DNA of 15,276 nucleotides from an uncultured Alphaproteobacteria bacterium (lineage in GTDB: Bacteria > Pseudomonadota > Alphaproteobacteria > Rs-D84): positions 1 through 15,276 of the forward strand of contig CALARG010000028.1 of NCBI GenBank assembly GCA_937888635.1, in the 5' to 3' direction. Positions 5,837 to 11,563 of this stretch are shown here, piece after piece (the first letter of the stretch is position 1; the number at the start of each line of letters is the position of its first letter). Made by a program: the position numbers and the translations under genes. The notes under the pieces are model-generated. The model saw only the letters and a list, made by a program, of their open reading frames with translations, was not told the origin of the DNA and made no database searches.

Positions 5837-7153
5837 ATGAAATTCTTAAAAGGCTTTTTCGGTAATCTTGGCGATTTGCAGAAGCGTATTCTGTTTACGT
5901 TGGGGGCGCTGATTGTTTATCGTATTGGGTCGTTCATTCCACTGCCGGGGGTTAATGCGTCGGCGGTTTTGCACCTGTTCCAGGGCGATAATGGAATGAT
6001 GGGTATGTTTGATATGTTCAGTGGTGGCTCGCTGTCGCGTATGTCGGTGTTGGCATTGAACATTTTCCCGTATATTTCTGCGTCCATCGTTTTGCAGTTG
6101 TTAAGCGCAACCAGCAAGAGTTTGGGCGAATTGCGCAAGGAAGGTGAATCAGGACGCATTAAAATCAACCAATACACCCGTTATTTGGCGGTGGTGCTGG
6201 CCGTTGTTCAAGGATGGGCCGTTGTGCGTGGATTAGAATCTATGGCGCCAGTTAATGGTGTTGCAGCGGTGGTTAATCCAGGTTTCGCATTTGAAATGTC
6301 TGCCATTATTGCGTTGGTTGGTGGTACGGTCTTTGTTATGTGGTTGGCCGAACAGATTACTGCGCGCGGTTTAGGGCAGGGTGCATCGCTGTTGATTTTG
6401 GCGGGTATTATTGCTGAATTGCCAGGCGGTATTGCGCAATTGATTTCATTGGGATCGGTTGGACAGATTTCACCTGCTATGATTGCACTGATTGTTGCGT
6501 TCGTGGTTGGTATTGTTGCACTGATTGCCTTCTTTGAACAGGCGCAGCGTCGTATTCAGATTTTATATCCACGTCAGGTTATGGCGAATGGTGTTGTGAA
6601 TACGAATGCATCTTATTTGCCAATCAAAATTAATTTGTCGGGTGTTATGGGGCCGGTGTTTGCATCGTCTATTATGATGTTGCCAGCATTTGTTCAACGC
6701 TTTGTTCAAAGTGAAAATTTGATTGTGCAAAATATTTTGGGATTCTTTACATATGGAACATGGTCTTATATTATCATGTTTACAGTGTTGATTGCGTTCT
6801 TTGCATATTTCCAGACGGCGGTTATCTTTAATTCAGAAGAAACCAGCAATAATCTGAAAAATGCGGGCGGTTATATCCCAGGTGTTCGTCCAGGTGAACA
6901 GACAGTAAAGTATTTAGATAATGTTGTGTCACGTACAACAGCGATTGGTGTTGCGTATCTGATTGTTGTTTGTGTGTTGCCGATTATTCTGAATACACAT
7001 GTTGGTATGCCAGTTGCAATTGGCGGAACCAGTGTTTTAATCGTTGCGGGTGTTGTTTTGGATACTATGAATCAGATTCAATCTTATCTGGTGGCAAAGC
7101 AATACAGTGGTGTTATTAAAAAAGCACAAAAGAAAGGTCGTTTCCGCGGTTAA
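5837..7153 (+). CDS. secY: Preprotein translocase subunit SecY
   Basis: SecY is the channel of the Sec translocon in the inner membrane, acting with SecE, SecG and SecA or the ribosome. The product is 438 aa (E. coli 443) with ten predicted membrane helices. TM1 is at about residues 18-38 (RILFTLGALIVYRIGSFIPLPG) and is followed by the plug region (MFDMFSGGSLSRMSVLALNIFPYISASI). The TM4-TM5 cytoplasmic loop reads QITARGLGQGASLLI. Typical signatures include FAYFQTAVIFN...NLKNAGGYIPGVRPG (the long C5 loop region contacting SecA and the ribosome). The basic tail KKAQKKGRFRG closes it. No clear ribosome-binding site precedes the ATG. adk, which often follows, is absent. Confidence 0.97.
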   Translation: MKFLKGFFGNLGDLQKRILFTLGALIVYRIGSFIPLPGVNASAVLHLFQGDNGMMGMFDMFSGGSLSRMSVLALNIFPYISASIVLQLLSATSKSLGELRKEGESGRIKINQYTRYLAVVLAVVQGWAVVRGLESMAPVNGVAAVVNPGFAFEMSAIIALVGGTVFVMWLAEQITARGLGQGASLLILAGIIAELPGGIAQLISLGSVGQISPAMIALIVAFVVGIVALIAFFEQAQRRIQILYPRQVMANGVVNTNASYLPIKINLSGVMGPVFASSIMMLPAFVQRFVQSENLIVQNILGFFTYGTWSYIIMFTVLIAFFAYFQTAVIFNSEETSNNLKNAGGYIPGVRPGEQTVKYLDNVVSRTTAIGVAYLIVVCVLPIILNTHVGMPVAIGGTSVLIVAGVVLDTMNQIQSYLVAKQYSGVIKKAQKKGRFRG

Positions 7154-7178
7154 TTATCTGGTGGGAACAAAGTAAGAT

Positions 7179-7218
7179 TTGACTTTTGCCGGATTTTGTA
7201 TAAAATTATTCGGCAAAA
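7179..7218 (+). promoter_or_regulatory. Promoter upstream of rpsM embedded in an inverted repeat
   Basis: TTGACT (7179-7184), 16 bases, then TAAAAT (7201-7206). Overlapping it, TTTTGCCG (7184-7191) and CGGCAAAA (7211-7218) are perfect 8-base inverted arms. Inside them ATTTT (7193-7197) and AAAAT (7202-7206) also pair around GTAT. The -10 box is therefore inside a nested palindrome. It could be an operator or, as RNA from upstream transcription, a long hairpin. Confidence 0.5.
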
Positions 7219-7224
7219 TAAAAT

Positions 7225-7277
7225 AGCCCATGAAAGTGGGTTCCAAGGGTGCAGGGATTAGGTGGACTGAGACCTGC
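7225..7277 (+). promoter_or_regulatory. Structured leader of rpsM
   Basis: Downstream of the putative start site, AGCCCA (7225-7230) pairs with TGGGTT (7237-7242), and GCAGG (7251-7255) with CCTGC (7273-7277). In gammaproteobacteria the alpha-operon leader before rpsM is a pseudoknot bound by S4. I cannot show homology to it, and the sequence does not obviously match. AAGGA precedes the rpsM ATG. Confidence 0.3.
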
Positions 7278-7306
7278 GAAGAGTAAAATAAAAAGGAAAA
7301 TGAAAA

Positions 7307-7684
7307 ATGGCACGTATAGCAGGTGTTAACATTCCGAGTGAAAAGCGCATTGAAATTGCGTTGCAGTATATTCACGGTATTGGGCCAGCAAAATCGGCAC
7401 AAATCGTAAAGGCGTTGAAATTGAAAGACGGTCTGCGCGCAAAAGATTTGACAGACGAAGATGTTATCAAAATTTCTAATTACATTGAAGAAAACTTTAA
7501 AGTAGAAGGTGATGTTCGTCGTGAAGTGACAATGAACATCAAACGTTTGCAGGATTTAAAAGCATATCGTGGTATCCGTCATCGTAACCGTTTGCCGGTT
7601 CGTGGTCAACGTACCCAGACAAATGCACGCACACGCAAGGGTAAGCGTGTTGTGGTAGCAGGTTCTGCAACAAAGGGTAAATAA
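7307..7684 (+). CDS. rpsM: 30S ribosomal protein S13
   Basis: S13 sits in the 30S head, contacts P-site tRNA through its C-terminal tail and forms bridges to L5. At 125 aa it is slightly longer than E. coli S13 (118). Motifs: MARIAGVNIPSEKRIEIALQYIHGIG (helix-two-turn-helix entry), IKRLQDLKAYRGIRHRNRLPVRGQRTQTNARTRKG (the conserved C-terminal block) and a basic tail. It begins the alpha-operon part and has its own likely promoter. The spacer to rpsK is unusually long (163 bases) and contains one copy of the palindromic element. Confidence 0.97.
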   Translation: MARIAGVNIPSEKRIEIALQYIHGIGPAKSAQIVKALKLKDGLRAKDLTDEDVIKISNYIEENFKVEGDVRREVTMNIKRLQDLKAYRGIRHRNRLPVRGQRTQTNARTRKGKRVVVAGSATKGK

Positions 7685-7790
7685 ATTTAATATAACATCA
7701 CATCTGCTTGTTGTTGACGCGCTTATGTAACTTCTGTACACTTCGCTTGTCAACAACCGCGCATCTGTAATGTTCTCTTAAATTTAGGAA
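7683..7790 (+). repeat. Palindromic structured element, copy 1 (rpsM-rpsK spacer)
   Basis: The core is GTTGTTGACGCGC (7710-7722) pairing with GCTTGTCAACAAC (7745-7757), with one mismatch and one wobble. It encloses a 22-base loop (7723-7744) of form TTATGTA-N7-TACACT-N-C. Farther out, TAAATTTAA near 7683 pairs with TTAAATTTA near 7780, and AACAT with ATGTT, so the whole spacer can fold as one long imperfect hairpin. CATCTG occurs on both sides (7701-7706 and 7762-7767). Two more copies lie after rpoA. Confidence 0.7.
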
Positions 7791-7847
7791 TAAGGTAGAG
7801 ATTAACACCATAGTTAATTGAAGACATCTAAAAAAGGTTAAAATAAA

Positions 7848-8231
7848 ATGGCAGTATCAAAAGCTAAGAAAAAAGTTGTTAAAAAAGTATCGCATGGCAT
7901 TGCACATGTTGTTGCGACAAATAACAATACACGTATCACAATTACAGACCAGTCAGGTGCTGTGTTGACATGGGCAACCGCTGGGGCAAATAATTTTAAG
8001 GGCGCAAAAAAGTCCACACCATATGCAGCAACAATCGTTGCAGATGCAGTTGGTAAAAAAGTCGCCGAAATGGGTATGAAAACAGTTGATGTTTTGATGC
8101 GTGGTATTGGTCAGGGTCGTGAATCTGCTGTACGTGGATTGGCAAATGCTGGTCTGATTGTGCAGTCCATCACCGATACAACACGTATTCCACACAATGG
8201 TTGCCGTCCAAAGAAAGTGCGTCGCGTATAA
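7848..8231 (+). CDS. rpsK: 30S ribosomal protein S11
   Basis: S11 lies on the 30S platform and contacts mRNA near the E-site and 16S h24/h45. It has 127 aa (E. coli 129). Motifs in order: HVVATNNNTRITITDQSGAVLTWATAGANNFKGAKKSTPYAA, VDVLMRGIGQGRESAVRGLANAGLIVQSITD, and the invariant C-terminus TRIPHNGCRPKKVRRV. AAAAGG lies about 10 bases before the ATG. In most genomes rpsD or rpoA follows; here a strong terminator follows within 30 bases and rpoA comes more than 1.3 kb later. Confidence 0.97.
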   Translation: MAVSKAKKKVVKKVSHGIAHVVATNNNTRITITDQSGAVLTWATAGANNFKGAKKSTPYAATIVADAVGKKVAEMGMKTVDVLMRGIGQGRESAVRGLANAGLIVQSITDTTRIPHNGCRPKKVRRV

Positions 8232-8260
8232 TGTGTGGCATATTTTATACAAGATAGAAT

Positions 8261-8291
8261 CGGGGTCTCGTGCCCCGGTTTTATTTTTTTT
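8261..8291 (+). terminator. Intrinsic terminator after rpsK
   Basis: CGGGG (8261-8265) pairs with CCCCG (8273-8277) around TCTCGTG. It is followed by a T-rich run from 8279 (GTTTTATTTTTTTT). This is a standard rho-independent terminator that would close the rpsM-rpsK transcript before the accessory genes. Confidence 0.85.
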
Positions 8292-8302
8292 GTAAAAAAT
8301 AC

Positions 8303-8330
8303 TTGATATATACTGTCGTGTCATTATACA
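8303..8330 (+). promoter_or_regulatory. Promoter of the 208-aa gene
   Basis: TTGATA (8303-8308), 16 bases, then TATACA (8325-8330). The -35 is preceded by C (CTTGATA). It comes directly after the rpsK terminator, so the following gene is probably its own transcription unit. Confidence 0.55.
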
Positions 8331-8359
8331 CTGCCTGCTGGTAAAGGGGTTTTATTTTT

Positions 8360-8986
8360 ATGGTAGGCAGTTTTTATCGTACCGTATTGGGGTATTTGGG
8401 ATTTGGCGATTCGGGACAGAAATCTGTTCGGGTGGATAAAACAACAAAATCAGAAGAAAGTAAAACATCTGTTGCGTCACCGGTTGTTTTGGGCGAAAAG
8501 TTAACAGATGAAAAATTGCAGCATTTATTTGGTGTGAACTATAGTGGTATTATGTACTATAACTATGATACTAAATCATGGCGTGGTGATAAGTATTTAG
8601 GGTACTGTATGCCTTATCAGGATGTGGTAGAAAAAGATGCGGTTGCATTTAAGCGGGTGTTAGAGGCGGAACCTGATTTTAAAAATTTTGAATTGGTTGC
8701 GTTTGCAACGATGCTGATAAAAGATCGTTATTTCCCAGGTGTTGCAAGTAAGATTGTGCGACCGTTCTTTAATCAAAAGGGACGTGCGGTTGTTGGGACA
8801 ATTGTTGTGCGCGATAGAAAAGATGGAAAGATTTTACCGTTGCCATCAGACTGGGTCGGGGTTTATTTTCCAGAAATAGGCCATTGTAATGCAATATGGT
8901 ATGGGCCAAAGTGGATGGCGACAAATGGTCTGGAAATGCCAGAGTTTAGACGAAGAATAATTAGAAATTATACTAAACAACGTTAG
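8360..8986 (+). CDS. Hypothetical protein, 208 aa
   Basis: Not recognised. There is no signal peptide and no clear membrane helix; residues 1-20 are mildly hydrophobic (MVGSFYRTVLGYLGFGDSG) and could be amphipathic. Residues 20-45 are a Ser/Lys/Thr-rich linker. The rest looks like one compact domain rich in aromatic residues: LFGVNYSGIMYYNYDTKSWRG, CMPYQDVVEKDAVAFKRVL, RAVVGTIVVRDRKDG, and a Trp-rich end (SDWVGVYFPEIGHCNAIWYGPKW). The C-terminus is basic (RRRIIRNYTKQR). AAAGGGG lies about 10 bases before the ATG. It has its own promoter and sits between rpsK and rpoA, a location normally closed to other genes. The sequence gives no functional clue. Confidence 0.85.
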   Translation: MVGSFYRTVLGYLGFGDSGQKSVRVDKTTKSEESKTSVASPVVLGEKLTDEKLQHLFGVNYSGIMYYNYDTKSWRGDKYLGYCMPYQDVVEKDAVAFKRVLEAEPDFKNFELVAFATMLIKDRYFPGVASKIVRPFFNQKGRAVVGTIVVRDRKDGKILPLPSDWVGVYFPEIGHCNAIWYGPKWMATNGLEMPEFRRRIIRNYTKQR

Positions 8987-8993
8987 TTTTTTG

Positions 8994-9021
8994 TAGACAA
9001 AAAGCGGTCTTGTGTTATTAT
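8994..9021 (+). promoter_or_regulatory. Promoter of the 114-aa exported protein gene
   Basis: TAGACA (8994-8999), 16 bases, TATTAT (9016-9021; one mismatch to consensus). The start of transcription would be about 40 bases before the ATG at 9071. Confidence 0.55.
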
Positions 9022-9070
9022 GCATGTAGTACAGGGCCGAGAGAATATAAACATAAAGCAAGGATATGCT

Positions 9071-9415
9071 ATGAAAAAATTATTGTCTGCAGGTCTGATA
9101 TCTGTTTTTGCATTTAGTGCGGCGTTGGCAAACTATACGGTCACAGAGACCGAAGTTCTGACAACATGGGAAAGTGTTGATGTTGTCTTAGAAGAAAATG
9201 TTCAGCCACGTCGTTTTTATTCCAGTCGTGATGTTGTGCGGGAAAATCCGCGTCCATGTGCGCGTCAGCAGGTCGCCCAGCCGGTTCGCGTAAAGACATA
9301 TACAGAGGTTGTTGACCATTATCAGGTGTATCAGCCGGTGACGGTTTATAAGCCGATGGGTACACAGATTGAACGCCGTGTTGTGCCAGCGAAAAACTGT
9401 AATAAATGTTTTTAG
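9071..9415 (+). CDS. Small exported protein with Sec signal peptide, 114 aa
   Basis: The start is the ATG at 9071, preceded by AAGGA (9060-9064). The longer frame from 9020 has no ribosome-binding site and would bury the signal peptide. Residues 1-20 are a classic signal peptide (MKKLLSAGLISVFAFSAALA) with an ALA|NY cleavage site. The mature part is about 94 aa, rich in Val, Tyr, Arg and Pro. It has repeated V-Y-x-P-like phrases (YQVYQPVTVYKPMG), one Cys at residue 63, and a C-terminal NCNKCF. Cysteines at 63, 110 and 113 suggest metal binding or disulfides. It is probably periplasmic or outer-surface. Not recognised as a known family. It is followed directly by a strong hairpin. Confidence 0.85.
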   Translation: MKKLLSAGLISVFAFSAALANYTVTETEVLTTWESVDVVLEENVQPRRFYSSRDVVRENPRPCARQQVAQPVRVKTYTEVVDHYQVYQPVTVYKPMGTQIERRVVPAKNCNKCF

Positions 9416-9447
9416 TATTTAAACCCGCGAATTTGCGGGTTTAAATA
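9416..9447 (+). terminator. 13-bp hairpin after the exported-protein gene
   Basis: TATTTAAACCCGC (9416-9428) pairs perfectly with GCGGGTTTAAATA (9435-9447) around GAATTT. The U-rich part belongs to the stem (GTTTAAATATTT), so termination is probable but less canonical. It begins immediately after the stop codon and ends just before the -35 of the rpoA promoter, insulating the two units. Confidence 0.7.
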
Positions 9448-9448
9448 T

Positions 9449-9477
9449 TTGACAATTGGGGATTTGTAATATAAAAT
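9449..9477 (+). promoter_or_regulatory. Strong sigma-70-type promoter for rpoA
   Basis: TTGACA (9449-9454), exactly 17 bases, TAAAAT (9472-9477). This is the best + strand promoter in the operon part of the window. The leader (about 9484-9548) contains ACGG and CCGT around 9488-9509, which can pair, and ends with AAAGGA at 9535-9540 before the rpoA ATG. Confidence 0.8.
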
Positions 9478-9548
9478 AACGCACGCGTACGGTTTTCCGG
9501 ATGCAGCCGTTTGGCGAAAATGATAAACTAAGCTAAAAGGAAATTTAA

Positions 9549-10577
9549 ATGATTGAAAAAAATTGGATGACATTGATTAAGCCAAAAAAATTGACAATCA
9601 ATGTTGATGAACATAATCCTAATATTGCGACATTGGTTGCGGAACCATTGGAAAAAGGTTTCGGTTTGACATTGGGGACGGCGTTGCGTCGTGTTCTGTT
9701 GTCTTCTTTGCAGGGGTGCGCACCAATCTATATCAAGATTGATGGTGTACAGCACGAATTTTCCAGCATTTCTGGCGTACGCGAAGATGTGACTGATATT
9801 ATCTTGAATTTAAAGAGTGTTTATTTCAAGGCGTTAAGCGAAGGTCAGCACAAAGCATATTTGAAAGTTAAAGGGCCAGCAGTTGTAACCGCAGGTATGA
9901 TTGAAACATCAGGTGGCGTAGAAGTTATGAACAAAGATGTTGAAATCTGCACATTGGACAAGGGTGCAAATCTGGATATGGAAATTACATTGGGCATGGG
10001 CCGTGGTTATGTGCCTGCGTCTGCACATGCAGATGGGTTGCCATTGGGTGTTATACCGGTTGATTCAATCTTTTCACCAATCTTGAATGTTGCAACCGAA
10101 GTTTTGCCAACACGCGTTGGTCAGTCAACAGATTTTGACAAATTGGAATTGACAGTTAAAACAAACGGTTCTGTGTCACCAGAAGATGCAATTGCATTTG
10201 CAGCGCGTATTTTGACAGATCAGTTGGTTGTCTTTATTAACTTTGAAGATCCAGCACAATTGAATGCGCCAAGCGAAGAAGAAAAAGCAAAAGATGCGTT
10301 GCCATTTGATCCAAAATTGTTAAAGCATGTTGATGAATTGGAATTGTCTGTTCGTGCAAATAATTGCTTGAAAAATGACAAAATCAACTGGTTGGGTGAA
10401 TTGGTACAAAAGACCGAAGCGGATATGTTGAAAACACCAAACTTTGGTCGCAAGTCTTTGAACGAAATCAAGGTTCAATTAGAAGCAATGGGATTAGGTC
10501 TGGGTATGGAAGTACCAGGTTGGCCACCAGAAAATATTGCGGAATTGGCCAAGAAGTACGAAGACCCATACAAATAA
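9549..10577 (+). CDS. rpoA: DNA-directed RNA polymerase subunit alpha
   Basis: Alpha forms the dimer that nucleates RNA polymerase assembly; its C-terminal domain binds UP elements and activators. The product is 342 aa (E. coli 329). The N-terminal domain shows VAEPLEKGFGLTLGTALRRVLLSSLQGCAPIYIKIDGVQHEFSSISGVREDVTDIILNLK, GRGYVPA and VDSIFSPILNVATEV. An acidic linker (about 240-262) joins the C-terminal domain. That domain reads ELSVRANNCLKNDKINWLGELVQKTEADMLKTPNFGRKSLNEIK with the DNA-binding Arg (VRANNC, equal to R265) and Lys (GRKSL, equal to K298) retained. AAAGGA is well spaced before the ATG. Expression appears uncoupled from rpsM-rpsK by a terminator and a new promoter. Confidence 0.98.
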   Translation: MIEKNWMTLIKPKKLTINVDEHNPNIATLVAEPLEKGFGLTLGTALRRVLLSSLQGCAPIYIKIDGVQHEFSSISGVREDVTDIILNLKSVYFKALSEGQHKAYLKVKGPAVVTAGMIETSGGVEVMNKDVEICTLDKGANLDMEITLGMGRGYVPASAHADGLPLGVIPVDSIFSPILNVATEVLPTRVGQSTDFDKLELTVKTNGSVSPEDAIAFAARILTDQLVVFINFEDPAQLNAPSEEEKAKDALPFDPKLLKHVDELELSVRANNCLKNDKINWLGELVQKTEADMLKTPNFGRKSLNEIKVQLEAMGLGLGMEVPGWPPENIAELAKKYEDPYK

Positions 10578-10581
10578 ATTA

Positions 10582-10684
10582 AATTCTGTGGACGCTTGTC
10601 GTGTTTGTCGGTTCTTATGTAGGTCAACTACACTGCGAACCGTCAAACACTTCCAATCGCCACACATAATTTAATTTCTTGGCA
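10582..10684 (+). repeat. Palindromic structured element, copy 2 (after rpoA)
   Basis: The core arms GTGTTTGTCGGTTC (10601-10614) and GAACCGTCAAACAC (10637-10650) pair over 14 positions with one T-T mismatch. They enclose a 22-base loop TTATGTA-N7-TACACT-N-C (10615-10636). Outside this, AAATTAAATT (before 10587) pairs with AATTTAATTT (about 10669-10678), and TGTGG with CCACA. The flanks TGGACGCTTGTCGTGTT and CACATAATTTAATTTCTTGGCA (split: CACATAATTTAA at 10663, TTTCTTGGCA to 10684) recur in copy 3. Confidence 0.75.
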
Positions 10685-10700
10685 CAGCAAGGGGTTGGGT

Positions 10701-10797
10701 TGGACGCTTGTCGTGTTGCGCCGTTTCTTATGTAGCGTCTGTACACTACGAAACGGCGAACACTTCCAATACTCTCACATAATTTAATTTCTTGGCA
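10701..10797 (+). repeat. Palindromic structured element, copy 3 (tandem with copy 2)
   Basis: The core arms GTGTTGCGCCGTTTC (10713-10727) and GAAACGGCGAACAC (10750-10763) pair fully except one bulged G, around a 22-base loop TTATGTA-N7-TACACT-N-C (10728-10749). The 17 bases at 10701-10717 are identical to 10589-10605, and the 22 bases at 10776-10797 to 10663-10684. The inner arms differ from copy 2 in sequence but keep complementarity. About 280 bases between rpoA and the next ORF hold little else. Confidence 0.75.
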
Positions 10798-10821
10798 AAA
10801 CGGGTAGATTTGTGATTTTGC

Positions 10822-10849
10822 TTGTGTTTTGTTAGGAATATGATATAAA
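10822..10849 (+). promoter_or_regulatory. Possible promoter before the 38-codon ORF and rplQ
   Basis: TATAAA (10844-10849) matches the -10 well. The -35 candidate TTGTGT (10822-10827, spacer 16) is poor. It would put transcription just upstream of the small ORF at 10861. Confidence 0.35.
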
Positions 10850-10860
10850 TAGGTGCTGAC

Positions 10861-10977
10861 ATGGCAAAAAATAAGAAGAAAAAAGAAACTTTTATGCAAG
10901 GTAACAGTGTAGTTGCGCAGTTGTTGCGTATGATTTTCTTTGGTCAAGATGCCGGTCGCAAGGACTATTCAAAATAG
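10861..10977 (+). CDS. Small basic ORF of 38 codons between rpoA and rplQ
   Basis: Not recognised. The peptide starts MAKNKKKKETFMQGNS, has a short hydrophobic centre (VVAQLLRMIFFG, residues about 17-28) and ends QDAGRKDYSK; the stop is TAG. TAGGTG lies about 7 bases before the ATG, and a -10-like TATAAA just upstream. The lysine cluster is typical of rRNA-binding tails, which fits a small ribosome-associated protein, but it is not L36 or L34 (no L36 cysteines, no L34 motif). Codon use resembles the neighbouring ribosomal genes. Real translation is plausible but unproven. Confidence 0.45.
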   Translation: MAKNKKKKETFMQGNSVVAQLLRMIFFGQDAGRKDYSK

Positions 10978-11076
10978 TTTAATTCCCATGGTTCTGGCAG
11001 TGATGTCAGGTTGTGGGTGTCTCAAAAAAACAATCCCGTCCGATTGTGGGCAGGGCAGAAACCAAAGGAGTAATTG
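10978..11076 (+). promoter_or_regulatory. rplQ leader with hairpin
   Basis: ACAATC and GATTGT pair around CCGTCC (about 11030-11047). CTGGCA and TGTCAG near 10993-11009 form a second imperfect stem. AAAGGAG (11064-11070) is a strong ribosome-binding site for the ATG at 11077. No terminator or promoter evident. Confidence 0.35.
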
Positions 11077-11517
11077 ATGAGACATATGAAAGCAGGTCGT
11101 ACATTCAATCGCGACACAAATGCACGCAAGGCTTTGTTTATTGGCTTGGCGAAAAATTTGATTGAAAAAGAACAAATTAAAACAACTTTGCCAAAGGCAA
11201 AAGATTTGCGCAGTGTAGTTGAAAAATTGATTACTCGTGCAAAGGTTGATACAGTTGCAAATCGTCGTTTGACAGCATCTGAATTGGGTAATTCATCTGC
11301 GGCAACTGTTAAAAAATTGTTTGATGTTTTGGGCAAGCGTTATGCGAATCGTCCAGGTGGATATACACGCGTTTTAAAGGCTGGGTTCCGTTATGGTGAC
11401 GCAGCACCAATGGCGATTATTGAACTGGTTGATCGTGATGTTAACGCAAAGAAGGCTGCGCCGGTTGCAGCTGCGACAGAAGAAGTTGTAGAAGAAAAAG
11501 CGGCGGATGCAGAATAA
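11077..11517 (+). CDS. rplQ: 50S ribosomal protein L17
   Basis: L17 lies near the exit tunnel of the large subunit. From the ATG at 11077 it is 146 aa (E. coli 127). The core is standard: MRHMKAGRTFNRDTNARKALFIGLAKNLIEKEQIKTTLPKAKDLRSVVEKLITRAK, then ANRRLTA and the hallmark YANRPGGYTRVLKAGFRYGDAAPMAIIELVDRD. The C-terminal extra (about residues 127-146) is Ala/Glu-rich, as in many alphaproteobacterial L17s. A TTG at 11074 precedes the ATG in frame, but L17 proteins begin MRH and AAAGGAG is placed for 11077. It ends the operon at a strong terminator. Confidence 0.97.
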   Translation: MRHMKAGRTFNRDTNARKALFIGLAKNLIEKEQIKTTLPKAKDLRSVVEKLITRAKVDTVANRRLTASELGNSSAATVKKLFDVLGKRYANRPGGYTRVLKAGFRYGDAAPMAIIELVDRDVNAKKAAPVAAATEEVVEEKAADAE

Positions 11518-11538
11518 TAAAAACATCGCAAAAAAATT

Positions 11539-11563
11539 AAATCCCCCAAATGGGGGATTTTTT
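11539..11563. terminator. Bidirectional terminator between rplQ and the 330-aa gene
   Basis: AAATCCCCC (11539-11547) pairs with GGGGGATTT (11552-11560) around AAAT. Ts follow on the + strand (to 11563). On the - strand the same hairpin is followed by AATTTTTTT, so it serves both convergent genes. Confidence 0.9.

Noticed and set aside
7710..7757. Palindromic elements as integron attC sites, CRISPR repeats or ordinary terminators
   Set aside because: No GTTRRRY/RYYYAAC boxes, no regular spacer array, and no U-run after the stems; the 22-base conserved loop is not typical of terminators.
9020..9070. Longer start for the exported 114-aa protein
   Set aside because: It would place 17 residues before a textbook signal peptide and overlaps the -10 box of its promoter.
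10988..11077. 29-codon ORF (MVLAVMSGCGCLKK...) whose TGA overlaps the rplQ ATG
   Set aside because: The TGATG overlap suggests coupling, but it has no ribosome-binding site and overlaps the leader hairpins; kept only as a remote leader-peptide possibility.
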